Assembly: GCF_009746565.1 (NCBI RefSeq)
Contig: NZ_WRPN01000005.1
Span: 186,001 to 250,000 of the forward strand
Source of the DNA: Mariniflexile maritimum
GTDB lineage: Bacteria; Bacteroidota; Bacteroidia; Flavobacteriales; Flavobacteriaceae
Length of the DNA stretch: 64,000 nt
Direction of reading: 5' to 3'
Position numbers and translations under genes: made by a program. How positions within the stretch are numbered: the stretch's first letter is position 1; each line of letters starts with the position of its first letter. Below, one piece after another: positions 26,213 to 35,529 of the stretch. The notes under the pieces are model-generated. The model was not told where the DNA came from. It was given only the letters and a program-made list of their open reading frames with translations, and did no database searches.

Positions 26213-26497
26213 TTAATTAGTTAGTTTTATAACATAGCTTGTAATAATTATAGCTATTGTTGCCACAGAAAGTATCGTAATGATCTTATCTGAGTTTTTA
26301 AATTTAAAGAAAAAATTCATTCCGATAAATAAAATTAAAGGAATAAGCGTATAAATAGCCGGATACATTTTAAAGGCGGCCATAAATTCACCGTGAAAAA
26401 GAAGGCTAACCGACCGTTGCATGCCACAGCCCATACATTCAAAACCAAAAAGTTTTTTGTTTAGGCAAGGTAACATGTAATCGTCCAACGTCTGCAT
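26213..26497 (-). CDS. DUF2752 membrane protein
   Basis: A 94-residue protein of the DUF2752 family. The N-terminal motif DYMLPCLNKKLFGFECMGCGMQRS has the family's C-P-x-x-GCGxxR pattern (here Cys-Met-Gly-Cys-Gly-Met-Gln-Arg). Three hydrophobic helices follow. It is transcribed with the CCC-motif gene from a TAAATTTG box at 26515-26522. The 264 bases between this gene and the next at 26762 hold only that promoter; I see nothing else in them. Confidence 0.85.
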   Translation of the reverse strand: MQTLDDYMLPCLNKKLFGFECMGCGMQRSVSLLFHGEFMAAFKMYPAIYTLIPLILFIGMNFFFKFKNSDKIITILSVATIAIIITSYVIKLTN

Positions 26498-26514
26498 TTT
26501 TAATATTGGTTTTT

Positions 26515-26522
26515 CAAATTTA
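26515..26522 (-). promoter_or_regulatory. Promoter box of the DUF2752 gene (TAAATTTG)
   Basis: A full TAnnTTTG match on the minus strand, 18 bases upstream of the ATG at 26497. Confidence 0.5.
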
Positions 26523-26761
26523 AAAATTTTTGCGAACTTCGGTTATTTTATGTTCTTTTTCTTATATTAATAAAACCAGATTTTCATCATGCTGCACATT
26601 GCAGGTTGTATGGAGTACAGTTTAAATGCCTAAAAAATAAGGATTCAAACAATCTAACCAATCAAAAAAACAATCTGCCCACAATCAGTTTCTAAAATTA
26701 TCGGCATAACTCTAATTTTTAATGTAATTTTATCGTCTTAAAAATTTACTTTTTTCAGCAA

Positions 26762-26950
26762 ATGAAGTATATCAATTATCTATGTATCATTATCGGTGCT
26801 TTTGTGGCGATGTACGCAAAAACCGGAACCGCGCAAAACCAATATGTTTTAATTGCGGGCATTGCACTGTTAATGGTTGGTGTTTATAATGTTGCAAAAA
26901 CAATACCGAGTAAAAATGGGGATGAAACCGATGAAGAACACAGAAACTAA
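26762..26950 (+). CDS. Small two-helix membrane protein
   Basis: A 62-residue protein with two hydrophobic helices (residues 4-21 and 26-44, the second containing YVLIAGIALLMVGVYNVAKT) and a charged tail (NGDETDEEHRN). I do not recognise a named family. It overlaps the start region of the Smr gene, so the two are probably translated together. Its coding status rests on position and the clean helix-loop-helix pattern. Confidence 0.65.
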   Translation: MKYINYLCIIIGAFVAMYAKTGTAQNQYVLIAGIALLMVGVYNVAKTIPSKNGDETDEEHRN

Positions 26951-27518
26951 CAAAACAACGTTTAAAGTGGGCGATACCGTTTTGGTTTTAGATGAAGCCA
27001 TGTCGGGTAAAATTAAAAAAATGGTTGGAAATACCATCACCATTGAAACCTCCGATGGGTTTTTGCTTGATTTTGAAAGCAATGAATTGGTAAAAAAAAC
27101 AACCGATGTTAGTATAAAAAAAGAATTGTTCTCGCATGAAAGTTTAGATGAGGCCCTACATACAAAAGAAGCTTCAATCAAAAAAAAGCAGCCCCAAACA
27201 CGCCCGAAAGAACGTTTTGAGCCTACCATGGAAATTGATCTGCACATCCACCAGCTTACAAATTCTTTTAAGGGGATGAGCAACCATGATATGTTAACGC
27301 TTCAGTTGGAAACCGCTAAACGCCAACTGGAGTTCGCCATTTCCAAACGCATCCAAAAAGTGGTATTTATTCATGGCGTGGGCGAAGGCGTGCTAAAAGT
27401 TGAATTGGAATACTTGTTTGGAAGGTACAACAACGTTAAATTTTACGATGCCAATTACCAAAAATATGGCGTGGGTGCTACCGAGGTTTACATTTTTCAA
27501 AATGCGCCAAACAACTAA
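26931..27518 (+). CDS. DUF2027/Smr domain protein
   Basis: A 195-residue protein from the start proposed at 26931 (MKNTETNKTTFKVGDTV); in-frame ATGs at 26877, 26916 and 26922 are alternatives. The N-terminal part (VGDTVLVLDEAMSGKIKKMV) looks like a small SH3/KOW barrel, the DUF2027 part. The C-terminal 95 residues form a Smr domain, with MEIDLHIHQL (the LDLH-like motif) and HGVGEGVLKVELEYLF (HGxGxGxL). Smr domains are nucleases or nucleic-acid binders found in MutS2 and alone. It overlaps the preceding 62-residue gene by 20 bases. Confidence 0.85.
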   Translation: MKNTETNKTTFKVGDTVLVLDEAMSGKIKKMVGNTITIETSDGFLLDFESNELVKKTTDVSIKKELFSHESLDEALHTKEASIKKKQPQTRPKERFEPTMEIDLHIHQLTNSFKGMSNHDMLTLQLETAKRQLEFAISKRIQKVVFIHGVGEGVLKVELEYLFGRYNNVKFYDANYQKYGVGATEVYIFQNAPNN

Positions 27519-27541
27519 TTCGAAAAGGAAGAATATTAAGC

Positions 27542-27586
27542 CACGAATTACAAGAATTATAAACGACGTTCATTCATTTATTCGTG
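27542..27586. repeat. CACGAAT-type imperfect palindrome
   Basis: CACGAATTACAAGAATTA at 27542-27559 faces an imperfect inverted copy at 27570-27586 across a ten-base loop. It lies between convergent genes and shares its core word with elements at 18905 and 36726. Confidence 0.5.
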
Positions 27587-27633
27587 CAATGAGTAAAAGT
27601 CGTGACTAAAAAAAAAGCATTTACGCTAATCGC

Positions 27634-28551
27634 CTATTTGAAATCGGGCGTTTTTTTACGGGTTTTTGATAGGGCACCATCTTCCAAAACCCCAAAATTG
27701 AACACGTCCAGAGTTATTATCTGTAAATCAAAATTTGATACGGTAAGCGTAACCACATAGGTTTGGTAAATGCTGTGTTCCCTAAATTTTGTTGCTGGAT
27801 GGTTGTTTTCAACTACTTGCGGGTTTAGGTAATCGGCTATCTTTCCATCGGACAGATCGTTTGTTGGGTTTTGGTCTTGGGTAATGTTTTCTTCGTTGCG
27901 GGTTAAAATGTTATCGCCATCATCATCCGTATCCAAATAATTGGGTATGCCATCGCCATCGGTATCCAAGGCATCGCTTAAGTTGCCGTCGTTATTGGGG
28001 TCTGGTTTTTCTAATTTTGTGGGCACATTATCGCCATCATCGTCATCATCCAAATAATTGGGAATGCCATCTTTGTCGGTATCATCATCGTCATAATTAC
28101 CATTTCCGTTTATATCTTCTAATTTAGCGGGAATCCCATCGTTATCATCCTCGGTTAAAACCGTTTTAATGTGTACTTTGCCACTGGTACTTTCAATATC
28201 TTTTTTTATTTTAACTTCCGATAGGGGCAAGTCGTTACAGAACAAATCCGTAGGCAAGGTTTTATTGAAATAGGTGATATAATTGAAGGTGTTGGTGCTA
28301 CTTAACTCAAAATCTTTTTCATAAGAATTCGTAACAGGATCGATCACTAAAATATCTTCAAGTTTTAATGAACTGATTTTTATCGATAAAGATTCCGACG
28401 GGTCGTTTTTTGTTTTGTAAAAAACCAATCCGTTGCTGCCACAGGCTTTAAATGTTTCGTCAAAATCAAATTCAACCGTTATAATATCACCATCATCACA
28501 GGTGTAAAAACTGAAGGCACAAAGACTGAAAACAAAAAATAACTTACGCAT
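27634..28551 (-). CDS. Lipoprotein with acidic DxDxDG calcium-type repeats
   Basis: A 305-residue predicted lipoprotein (signal ending FYTC, Cys18). Residues 18-125 form a beta-rich domain (ITVEFDFDETFKACG at its start). Residues 140-235 are a run of Asp-rich repeats such as DTDKDGIPNYLDDDDDGD and DTDGDGIPNYLDTDDDGD, the thrombospondin type 3 pattern that binds Ca2+. About 70 further residues follow. It is probably attached to the outer membrane. Its partner or substrate is unknown. Confidence 0.8.
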   Translation of the reverse strand: MRKLFFVFSLCAFSFYTCDDGDIITVEFDFDETFKACGSNGLVFYKTKNDPSESLSIKISSLKLEDILVIDPVTNSYEKDFELSSTNTFNYITYFNKTLPTDLFCNDLPLSEVKIKKDIESTSGKVHIKTVLTEDDNDGIPAKLEDINGNGNYDDDDTDKDGIPNYLDDDDDGDNVPTKLEKPDPNNDGNLSDALDTDGDGIPNYLDTDDDGDNILTRNEENITQDQNPTNDLSDGKIADYLNPQVVENNHPATKFREHSIYQTYVVTLTVSNFDLQIITLDVFNFGVLEDGALSKTRKKTPDFK

Positions 28552-28628
28552 TAGGTTTGGGTTTTAACGACAAAAATAAACCAATTGTTAATTATAACGT
28601 AGCATATTAATAATAATTTTATTCTAAG

Positions 28629-28636
28629 TATTTTTG
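28629..28636 (+). promoter_or_regulatory. Promoter box of the cysteine desulfurase gene
   Basis: TATTTTTG, a full match 18 bases before the ATG at 28655. It overlaps the alternative in-frame start at 28634 and so argues against it. Confidence 0.6.
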
Positions 28637-28654
28637 TGCCATAAGAAAACTTGT

Positions 28655-29797
28655 ATGCAACACGTCTATTTTGATAATGCCGCCACCACACAAATTAGGG
28701 ATGAAGTGATAACGGCCATGGCCGAAGTGATGCGCACCAATTATGGCAATGCATCATCATCCCACAGTTTTGGTAGGTCGGCTAAAGTGTTGATTGAAAG
28801 CGCGCGGAAAACCATTGCGGGGTATTTAAATGTAACGGCAGGTGAACTTATTTTCACTTCGGGAGGTACCGAAGCCGATAATTTAATTTTAAGAAGTGCC
28901 GTTAAGGATTTGAAGGTAATGCACATTATTACCTCAAAAATTGAACACCATGCGGTGCTGCACACCATCGAACAGTTGGTAAAGGACTATAAGATAACGG
29001 TGAGTTATGTAGATTTAAAACCTAACGGAAACCCCGATTTGCTTCATTTGGAAACCCTATTGAAACATGAAAGCAAAACCCTGGTAAGTTTGATGCACAT
29101 TAACAATGAAATTGGCAACATCATAAATATTAAAAAAGTAGCCGATTTGTGCAAAGCGCATGAAGCCTTGTTCCATAGCGATACGGTGCAATCGGTGGGG
29201 CATTACAAACTGGACTTACAAACTATTTCAGCCGATTTTATAACGGCTGCTGCGCATAAATTTCATGGGCCCAAAGGGGTTGGTTTTGCGTTTATTAGAA
29301 AGAACTCACTTTTAAAACCCTTGATTTTGGGGGGCGAACAGGAACGCGGACTCCGTGCGGGCACCGAAAGTGTGCACAATATTGTTGGCATGGAAACCGC
29401 TTTAAAAATGGCCTATGATAATTTGGAAAAAGAAACAGCTTACCTTAAAGGTTTAAAAAGTTATTTTATTGATACGCTTAAAAGCCAGATTCCTAACGCA
29501 ACGTTTAACGGCCATTCCGGAAACTTAGAAAAAAGCACCTATACTTTAGTGAATGTGTGTTTGCCCATTGCGCCAAAAAAAGCCGCTATGTTGTTGTTCC
29601 AGCTCGATTTAAAAGGTATTGCCTGTTCCAAAGGAAGCGCCTGCCAAAGCGGAAGCAACCAAACATCGCATGTATTGGCCGAAATATTGAGCGATAGCGA
29701 TTTGCAAAAACCATCCATCCGCTTTTCGTTCAGTAGTTACAACACAAAGGAAGAAATTGATTATGTGATTGCCGTTTTAAAGGAATTTGTAGCTTAG
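28655..29797 (+). CDS. Cysteine desulfurase (NifS/IscS type)
   Basis: A 380-residue PLP enzyme that removes sulfur from cysteine, giving alanine and an enzyme persulfide. Motifs in order: MQHVYFDNAATT, TSGGTEADNLIL, the PLP lysine in AAHKFHGPKGVGF and the mobile loop cysteine in CSKGSACQSG, the GSACxSG pattern of the IscS/NifS group. No isc or suf genes lie nearby, so it may serve tRNA thiolation or a general sulfur supply. The gene is followed by a long palindrome. Confidence 0.92.
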   Translation: MQHVYFDNAATTQIRDEVITAMAEVMRTNYGNASSSHSFGRSAKVLIESARKTIAGYLNVTAGELIFTSGGTEADNLILRSAVKDLKVMHIITSKIEHHAVLHTIEQLVKDYKITVSYVDLKPNGNPDLLHLETLLKHESKTLVSLMHINNEIGNIINIKKVADLCKAHEALFHSDTVQSVGHYKLDLQTISADFITAAAHKFHGPKGVGFAFIRKNSLLKPLILGGEQERGLRAGTESVHNIVGMETALKMAYDNLEKETAYLKGLKSYFIDTLKSQIPNATFNGHSGNLEKSTYTLVNVCLPIAPKKAAMLLFQLDLKGIACSKGSACQSGSNQTSHVLAEILSDSDLQKPSIRFSFSSYNTKEEIDYVIAVLKEFVA

Positions 29798-29869
29798 TTT
29801 TTTTAGTATATGGCTAAAATTTAGAACGCAAAATGCACGTATTTAGTATTTTAACGTATGTTCTTTGTC

Positions 29870-29903
29870 AAGACCTTACAGGTTTTTAAAACCTGTGAGG
29901 TCT
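29870..29903. repeat. 34-base palindrome, possible terminator
   Basis: AAGACCTTACAGGTTTT is followed by its near-perfect inverse, AAAACCTGTGAGGTCTT (one G-U pair, 17-base arms sharing the centre). A T-rich CTTTATTTAT follows on the plus strand. It can terminate the desulfurase gene, but its length suggests a repeated intergenic element. Confidence 0.7.
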
Positions 29904-29983
29904 TCTTTATTTATAGAATTTGGAATTTATCTTTTTTTGGAATTTCAACGGCTCACAAACGCTATTTTGAGATAACTTATTCG

Positions 29984-31222
29984 TTATTTTTCCAAAGCCG
30001 TAAGTTCTGCAATTTTGCAAATAACCTCGGTGGCTTTCAGCATGCTTTCAACGGGCACATATTCATAGCGGCCATGAAAGTTATGGCCACCGGCAAAAAT
30101 ATTGGGGCAGGGTAAGCCCATATAACTTAGTTGCGACCCATCGGTACCCCCACGAATGGCTTTAATCAAGGGTTCAATGCCTACTTGTTTCATGGCTTCT
30201 TCGGCAATATCAACAATATGCATTACGGGTTCTACCTTTTCTTTCATATTAAAATACTGATCGGTAATTTCAGTATGAATCACTTCCCAACCATATTGTT
30301 GGTTAAGCTCGTTGGTTAATTTAACCATCACTTCTTTACGGGCTTCAAAATGGTTTTTGTCGTGGTCGCGAATAATGTAGTGCAAAACGGTTTCCTCAAC
30401 AACGCCCTTTATGGACGTTAAATGAAAAAAACCTTGATACCCTTCGGTATGTTCTGGGGTTTCCAAGCGCGGTAACGAGTTTATAAACTCTTGCGCGATG
30501 TACATGGAATTTATCATTTTGCCTTTTGCCGTGCCCGGGTGTACACTTTTGCCTTTTACCTTTACTACGGCAGCGGCGGCGTTAAAATTTTCGTATTCCA
30601 GTTCGCCTATTTGGCTACCGTCCATGGTATAGGCCCAATCGGCTGCAAATTTTTTAACGTCAAATTTGTGCGCGCCCCGGCCAATTTCTTCATCGGGGGT
30701 GAAACCAACGCGAATGGTACCGTGTTTAATTTCTGGATGGTTGATTAAATATTCCATGGCCGAAACTATTTCGGTAATACCTGCTTTATCATCGGCTCCT
30801 AAAAGTGTTGTGCCATCGGTAGTAATCAAGGTTTGATGTTTGTAAAGGTGCAAATCCTCAAAATAATCGGGCGATAATATAATGTTTTCGGCTTCGTTCA
30901 ACACAATATCCTTGCCGTTGTAATTTTCAATAATTTGTGGTTTCACATGGGCACCCGTAAAATCGGGCGAGGTATCAAAATGCGAAATAAACCCAATAGT
31001 GGGCACCTGGTAAGGTACGTTACTGGGCAAGGTTGCCATAATATAGGCGTTTTCATCAATCGTAACATCGTGCATGCCAATGGCTTTTAGTTCTTCAACC
31101 AGTTTGTTTGCCAATACCCATTGTTTTTCCGTACTGGGCGTTGTGTTTGAGGTAGGGTCCGATTCGGTGTCAATGGTAGCGTAACTTATAAAACGGTTTA
31201 TGATGTGTTCTTTTGAAATCAT
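29984..31222 (-). CDS. pepT: Peptidase T (tripeptidase)
   Basis: A 412-residue cytoplasmic di-zinc aminotripeptidase of the M20 family. The metal and catalytic residues are visible: SHFDTSPDF (His and Asp), [10 protein letters not shown] (bridging Asp), TPDEEIGRG (catalytic Glu pair), [17 protein letters not shown], and the C-terminal [27 protein letters not shown] and GGTDGSQLS are typical of PepT. Length is normal. It would recycle tripeptides. It is monocistronic. Confidence 0.95.
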   Translation of the reverse strand: MISKEHIINRFISYATIDTESDPTSNTTPSTEKQWVLANKLVEELKAIGMHDVTIDENAYIMATLPSNVPYQVPTIGFISHFDTSPDFTGAHVKPQIIENYNGKDIVLNEAENIILSPDYFEDLHLYKHQTLITTDGTTLLGADDKAGITEIVSAMEYLINHPEIKHGTIRVGFTPDEEIGRGAHKFDVKKFAADWAYTMDGSQIGELEYENFNAAAAVVKVKGKSVHPGTAKGKMINSMYIAQEFINSLPRLETPEHTEGYQGFFHLTSIKGVVEETVLHYIIRDHDKNHFEARKEVMVKLTNELNQQYGWEVIHTEITDQYFNMKEKVEPVMHIVDIAEEAMKQVGIEPLIKAIRGGTDGSQLSYMGLPCPNIFAGGHNFHGRYEYVPVESMLKATEVICKIAELTALEK

Positions 31223-31354
31223 TTTTCAGTGAATTTAAAATCCCAAAATAACTTGGGAATGTGATAAAATGGAATGAAGTTATGAGTTCAAAAATACGAT
31301 TATTAATTTTGATGCTTTTAAATTTCCTTATTTTTTATTTTGAATATTTAAGAT

Positions 31355-31362
31355 TACTTTTG
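31355..31362 (+). promoter_or_regulatory. Promoter box of pyrD (TACTTTTG)
   Basis: A full consensus match 15 bases before the ATG at 31377, giving a very short leader. Confidence 0.55.
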
Positions 31363-31376
31363 CACAAATACTGCAG

Positions 31377-32411
31377 ATGTACAAACTCATACTTCGTCCG
31401 TTATTTTTCTTGTTCGATCCTGAAAAGATTCATCATTTTACGTTTTCATTAATAAAAACAACCTCCAAAATCCCTGGTTTTCAAGCTGTTTTTCGACATT
31501 TATTTGTTGTAGAAGATGAACGACTCCATCGCAAGGTATTCGGACTTACCTTTAAAAACCCCGTAGGATTGGCGGCAGGTTTTGATAAAAATGCGGTTTT
31601 ATATAATGAGTTGGCCAATTTCGGATTCGGTTTTATTGAAATTGGTACCGTAACGCCCAAGGCACAGGCGGGAAACCCTAAAAAACGACTGTTTCGGTTA
31701 CAGGCAGACCACGGCATTATTAACCGAATGGGGTTCAATAACGAAGGACTAGAAGCTGCCATTTCACAATTAAAGAAGAATCAAGGCAAACTGATTATTG
31801 GTGGAAATATTGGAAAAAATACCAATACAGCACCTGAAGATTATACCAAAGATTATTTGGAATGTTTTAACGCCTTGCATCCGTATGTTGATTATTTTGT
31901 ACTGAATGTGAGTTGCCCCAACGTAGGAAGCCACGCGAAACTAAACGATAAGGATTATTTGGAAGAATTGATTGGTGCGGTGCAAAATGCCAATAAAACG
32001 TTTGCCAAACAAAAACCGATACTTTTAAAAATTGCGCCCGATTTGAATACCAATCAGTTGGATGAAATTATCGAACTGGTTGCAACCACCCAATTGGATG
32101 GCGTGATAGCCAGCAACACATCAACCGATAGAACGGGTTTGAAAGCCACTAAAGCACAGTTGTATGCTATTGGTAACGGTGGTTTAAGCGGACAACCCAT
32201 TAAGGATAAAAGCACGCAGGTTATTAAATATTTAGCCAAAAAAAGCAACAAAGCGTTTCCTATTATTGGGGTTGGAGGTATTCATTCTGCCGAAGATGCC
32301 TTGGAAAAAATGCATGCGGGCGCCGATTTGGTTCAGGTTTACACAGGTTTTATTTATGAAGGGCCCAGTTTGGTGAAATCCATCAACAAAGCGTTACTTA
32401 AAACGTTTTAA
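31377..32411 (+). CDS. pyrD: Dihydroorotate dehydrogenase, quinone type
   Basis: A 344-residue FMN enzyme that oxidises dihydroorotate to orotate in pyrimidine synthesis. The N-terminal helices ([20 protein letters not shown]) dock to the membrane and pass electrons to quinone, as in class 2 enzymes. [31 protein letters not shown] and the FMN motifs [12 protein letters not shown] and [10 protein letters not shown] are present. At the catalytic-base position the sequence is NVSCPNVG: Cys, where E. coli PyrD has Ser175. Class 1 enzymes use Cys. So the protein combines a class 2 fold with a class 1-like base, a pattern I believe recurs in Bacteroidota. Confidence 0.95.
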   Translation: MYKLILRPLFFLFDPEKIHHFTFSLIKTTSKIPGFQAVFRHLFVVEDERLHRKVFGLTFKNPVGLAAGFDKNAVLYNELANFGFGFIEIGTVTPKAQAGNPKKRLFRLQADHGIINRMGFNNEGLEAAISQLKKNQGKLIIGGNIGKNTNTAPEDYTKDYLECFNALHPYVDYFVLNVSCPNVGSHAKLNDKDYLEELIGAVQNANKTFAKQKPILLKIAPDLNTNQLDEIIELVATTQLDGVIASNTSTDRTGLKATKAQLYAIGNGGLSGQPIKDKSTQVIKYLAKKSNKAFPIIGVGGIHSAEDALEKMHAGADLVQVYTGFIYEGPSLVKSINKALLKTF

Positions 32412-32412
32412 A

Positions 32413-34323
32413 TTATCTGATAATTTTTTTGGTTACTTTGGAATTCGGACTGTTTATGGTCAATAAGTACATGCCCGAAGTTAATGGTGCGACATTAATT
32501 TGCCGACTGGTTAACATGCCATATTTTAAAACTTTACCCGCCAAATTTGAGATCTCATAAGTTCTGTTTTCGGTTGAAGCCATTCCGCTTAAATACAGAA
32601 TATCACCAGAAATAGGGTTGGGAAACACCTTAACCGCGGCATCGGAAATGGGAACATCAATTGTTTTGAGAAGCACGTTATCAATCGCAATATCGCCATC
32701 CCAGTCTAAGCCCCTAACAGCCCTAAAACGTAGATTGATGGTTTGAAACGCATAATCTGAAACATCGATGGATGTTTCTAAAAAAGCATCTTCTTGATTT
32801 TTTTGTTGGCCACCAATAAGTGCTGGAATGATATCGTTAATATAGCCAGCATCGGTTTTGAGGTCTATGTGCAATGCGCCCACATGGTTTCCAAACATGT
32901 GGTATGAAAATGTTATTTCAGAGTTTGGGTTTTCAATAGTTATGCACGGAGACAGAAGTTCGGCCACATTACCGGGTTTTGCGCCTGTTGCCTCAGCATA
33001 CATATAATTTTTTGCATTGTTTTTTAAGGTAGGCCCTGTACCATCGGATGGTGTTTTGCCGGCATTTAAAAGCCAGTTATAGCCGTTTTCTGTAACATCT
33101 TTAGTCGTCCAGTTCAAATCGTTTTGGGTTTCAACGGTGTCAAAATCCTCATCGAAAAGCGACATGGCGTTGCCCACTTTAATAAGCTTTGAATAGGTTT
33201 TTTTTAAGCTTTTGGTTTTGTTTGATACCGTTAAGGAAACATCGTACATACCGCTTTTAAAGATGTGCGTTGGGTTTTGTGTGGTATAATCGATGATGCC
33301 ATCACTATCAATATCCCATTCCCATTTGGTGATGTTTTTGCAGGAACTTTGAAAATGTACGGTTAGTTCACTTTCACAGGTTTGGTTAACATCAACGGTA
33401 AAATTGGCATTGAACGTCGGGCAAGCCAAATAGCTTTTTGCGGTTTGGTAAAAAGCATACATGCGTGCCAATTGCTGTTGCGAAAAATGCGAGCGGCACC
33501 CTTTCATGGCATACGACATAATGTTGCCAGTATCTGGTTTGTAGGTGTCACCATGGGCATCGGTCGCGGTTCCTGTATATTCACAAAAATTATTTACGTT
33601 TTTGGCGGTCAATTTGGGGTCTGCGGGCGTATCGCAAATACCATCGCCATCGGTATCGCAGTTGCTGCCGTCCACCCATTCGGTTGTCATGGCATCATCA
33701 GGCCCGTGCGTGTGAAGTAACGAGAAAAAATGCCCCATTTCGTGCGCTAAAGAGGTGCCGTTTGAAACACAACTGTTCTTCATTACAATCAGGTCGTTTC
33801 TGCCCTCGTTATTGGCATATCCGCAAATACTTTCATCAGGGTTCGTTTCAATATAATCGGTAAAATAAATATTGATAACCCCAGAAACATTGTTGTTTTC
33901 CATCAGGTTTTTTTCATTTCCTTTTTTAAGATGGAACAACGCACTTTCGTCGATATAGTTGATGCCATCACATAAAAAGAATTCCATAAAAGCATCGGCA
34001 TACAGGTTGTTTAATGTTGAAATAGCACTGTTTAGGTCTGAAATGCACAACCCTCCAACACCGTTTGATTGTCGGATAATGTGGGCTTTAATGGGTATGG
34101 CATTGATGGTTTTTACCTGCGATTTTTTACCAAGCGATGTCATTTTGTTAAATGATTGCTCGTACTTTTTCAGTTGGGGTCCAATTTTTTTATAAGAGTT
34201 TAAAGTTTCCGAAGTAATAACAGTGCCGCAGGTTTCTGTGCCGTTTTGACTGGGTACGGGATATGAAAACGATAGAAATACCGCAGTAAACAATAAGTAA
34301 ATTGTAGGTTTAAAAATATGCAT
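32413..34323 (-). CDS. Secreted M43-type metalloprotease with PKD domain and T9SS type A signal
   Basis: A 636-residue secreted protease. The start at 34323 (MHIFKPTIYLL) gives a signal peptide, and a promoter box at 34342-34349 excludes the longer start at 34362. Order of parts: signal, propeptide-like region, catalytic domain with the zinc motif HEMGHFFSLLH and a Met-turn near NIMSYAMKGC (residues 175-300), a PKD domain (VHFQSSCKNITKWEWDIDSDG, about residues 325-385), a jelly-roll region and a T9SS type A C-terminal signal (VKVFPNP to SKVTKKIIR). The M43 motif normally has Gly in the eighth position; here it is Ser. It is likely a cytophagalysin-like exo-protease of the cell surface. Confidence 0.9.
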   Translation of the reverse strand: MHIFKPTIYLLFTAVFLSFSYPVPSQNGTETCGTVITSETLNSYKKIGPQLKKYEQSFNKMTSLGKKSQVKTINAIPIKAHIIRQSNGVGGLCISDLNSAISTLNNLYADAFMEFFLCDGINYIDESALFHLKKGNEKNLMENNNVSGVINIYFTDYIETNPDESICGYANNEGRNDLIVMKNSCVSNGTSLAHEMGHFFSLLHTHGPDDAMTTEWVDGSNCDTDGDGICDTPADPKLTAKNVNNFCEYTGTATDAHGDTYKPDTGNIMSYAMKGCRSHFSQQQLARMYAFYQTAKSYLACPTFNANFTVDVNQTCESELTVHFQSSCKNITKWEWDIDSDGIIDYTTQNPTHIFKSGMYDVSLTVSNKTKSLKKTYSKLIKVGNAMSLFDEDFDTVETQNDLNWTTKDVTENGYNWLLNAGKTPSDGTGPTLKNNAKNYMYAEATGAKPGNVAELLSPCITIENPNSEITFSYHMFGNHVGALHIDLKTDAGYINDIIPALIGGQQKNQEDAFLETSIDVSDYAFQTINLRFRAVRGLDWDGDIAIDNVLLKTIDVPISDAAVKVFPNPISGDILYLSGMASTENRTYEISNLAGKVLKYGMLTSRQINVAPLTSGMYLLTINSPNSKVTKKIIR

Positions 34324-34341
34324 TTGGGAACAACATTTTTT

Positions 34342-34349
34342 CAAATGTA
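34342..34349 (-). promoter_or_regulatory. Promoter box of the M43 protease gene (TACATTTG)
   Basis: A full TAnnTTTG match on the minus strand, 19 bases upstream of the ATG at 34323. It decides between two possible starts. Confidence 0.6.
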
Positions 34350-34505
34350 TCGGTATTTTCACCTTGGCAATAATAAAAACGTTAAACCGATTGTTTTTAT
34401 CGGTTAGCCTTCGTTTTCTTATACTTTATTGTATATTTCTTTATTAAATTTGTAATCGGTGCTTTAAAAAATTATAGTATTTTTAGCCTCGAAATTTAAA
34501 ATCAC

Positions 34506-35369
34506 ATGTCCAGTCCTATAAAGATTATTGAATGCCCTCGCGATGCCATGCAAGGTATTAAGGACTTTATCCCTACCGAAAAAAAGGTACAGTATATCCA
34601 GTCGTTGCTGCGCGTTGGGTTTGATACCATTGATTTTGGCAGTTTCGTTTCTGCAAAGGCCATACCCCAAATGATTGATACGGCCGAGGTTTTATCCAGA
34701 TTGGATTTAAGCCATACAACAAGCAAACTCCTTGCCATCATTGCGAATACCCGCGGCGCGGAAGATGCCAGTATGCATGCTGAAATTGACTATTTAGGGT
34801 ATCCGTTTTCTATTTCCGAGAATTTTCAAATGCGAAACACCCATAAAACCATAGCGCAATCAATAATTACACTTTCTGAAATTTTAGAGATTGCCGATAA
34901 GTTTAACAAAGAAGTGGTTGTTTATATTTCCATGGGCTTTGGAAACCCTTACGGCGATCCGTGGAATGTGGATATTGTAGCCGATTGGACCGAACGATTA
35001 AGTGCCATGGGCGTGAAGATATTGTCGTTAAGCGATACTATTGGAAGTTCAAATGCTGAAAATATTCGTTATTTGTTTTCAAATTTAATTCCGCAATACA
35101 CACAAATTGAGTTCGGTGCCCATTTACATACCACACCTTCAACATGGTTCGAAAAAATTGATGCCGCTTTTAAGGCCGGATGCCACCGTTTTGATGGTGC
35201 TATCCAAGGCTATGGCGGTTGCCCCATGGCGAAGGATGAGTTGACCGGAAATATGCCAACCGAAAAGTTATTATCCTACTTTACTTCCCAAAAAAACAAT
35301 CCGTTAAACGCGTTAAGTTTTGAAAGCGCACACAACGAAGCTACCAAAATTTTTAAAAACTACCATTAA
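34506..35369 (+). CDS. Hydroxymethylglutaryl-CoA lyase family protein
   Basis: A 287-residue TIM-barrel enzyme of the HMGL-like family. It would cleave HMG-CoA to acetyl-CoA and acetoacetate, the last step of leucine degradation. Seen: IIECPRDAMQG (the Arg-Asp of the active site), the metal-binding HLHTTPS, and GYGGCPMAKDELTGNMPTE with the catalytic Cys. The usual GxGGCPxAxGAxGN reads KDELTGN here, a small deviation. There is no signal peptide. It stands alone, between the protease (divergent) and the porin (160 bases downstream). Related aldolases are possible but less likely. Confidence 0.88.
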   Translation: MSSPIKIIECPRDAMQGIKDFIPTEKKVQYIQSLLRVGFDTIDFGSFVSAKAIPQMIDTAEVLSRLDLSHTTSKLLAIIANTRGAEDASMHAEIDYLGYPFSISENFQMRNTHKTIAQSIITLSEILEIADKFNKEVVVYISMGFGNPYGDPWNVDIVADWTERLSAMGVKILSLSDTIGSSNAENIRYLFSNLIPQYTQIEFGAHLHTTPSTWFEKIDAAFKAGCHRFDGAIQGYGGCPMAKDELTGNMPTEKLLSYFTSQKNNPLNALSFESAHNEATKIFKNYH

Positions 35370-35529
35370 TTATTATTTCAAATAACTGTAATTGAGCTAA
35401 TTAATTATTTGGTTAAAATATTATTTAAAATTAATCTAAATAAACTTAGTGTTTTTCATTTTGTATTTTTTTTGCCGACGTCTTATTATTTGTAATGAGT
35501 CTAAATAAAAACAAAAAACAATCAACAAA

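Noticed and set aside
34385-34406. AACCGAT/ATCGGTT hairpin between protease and HMG-CoA lyase genes as a riboswitch
   Set aside because: A seven-base stem with no conserved aptamer-like sequence and divergent promoters on each side.
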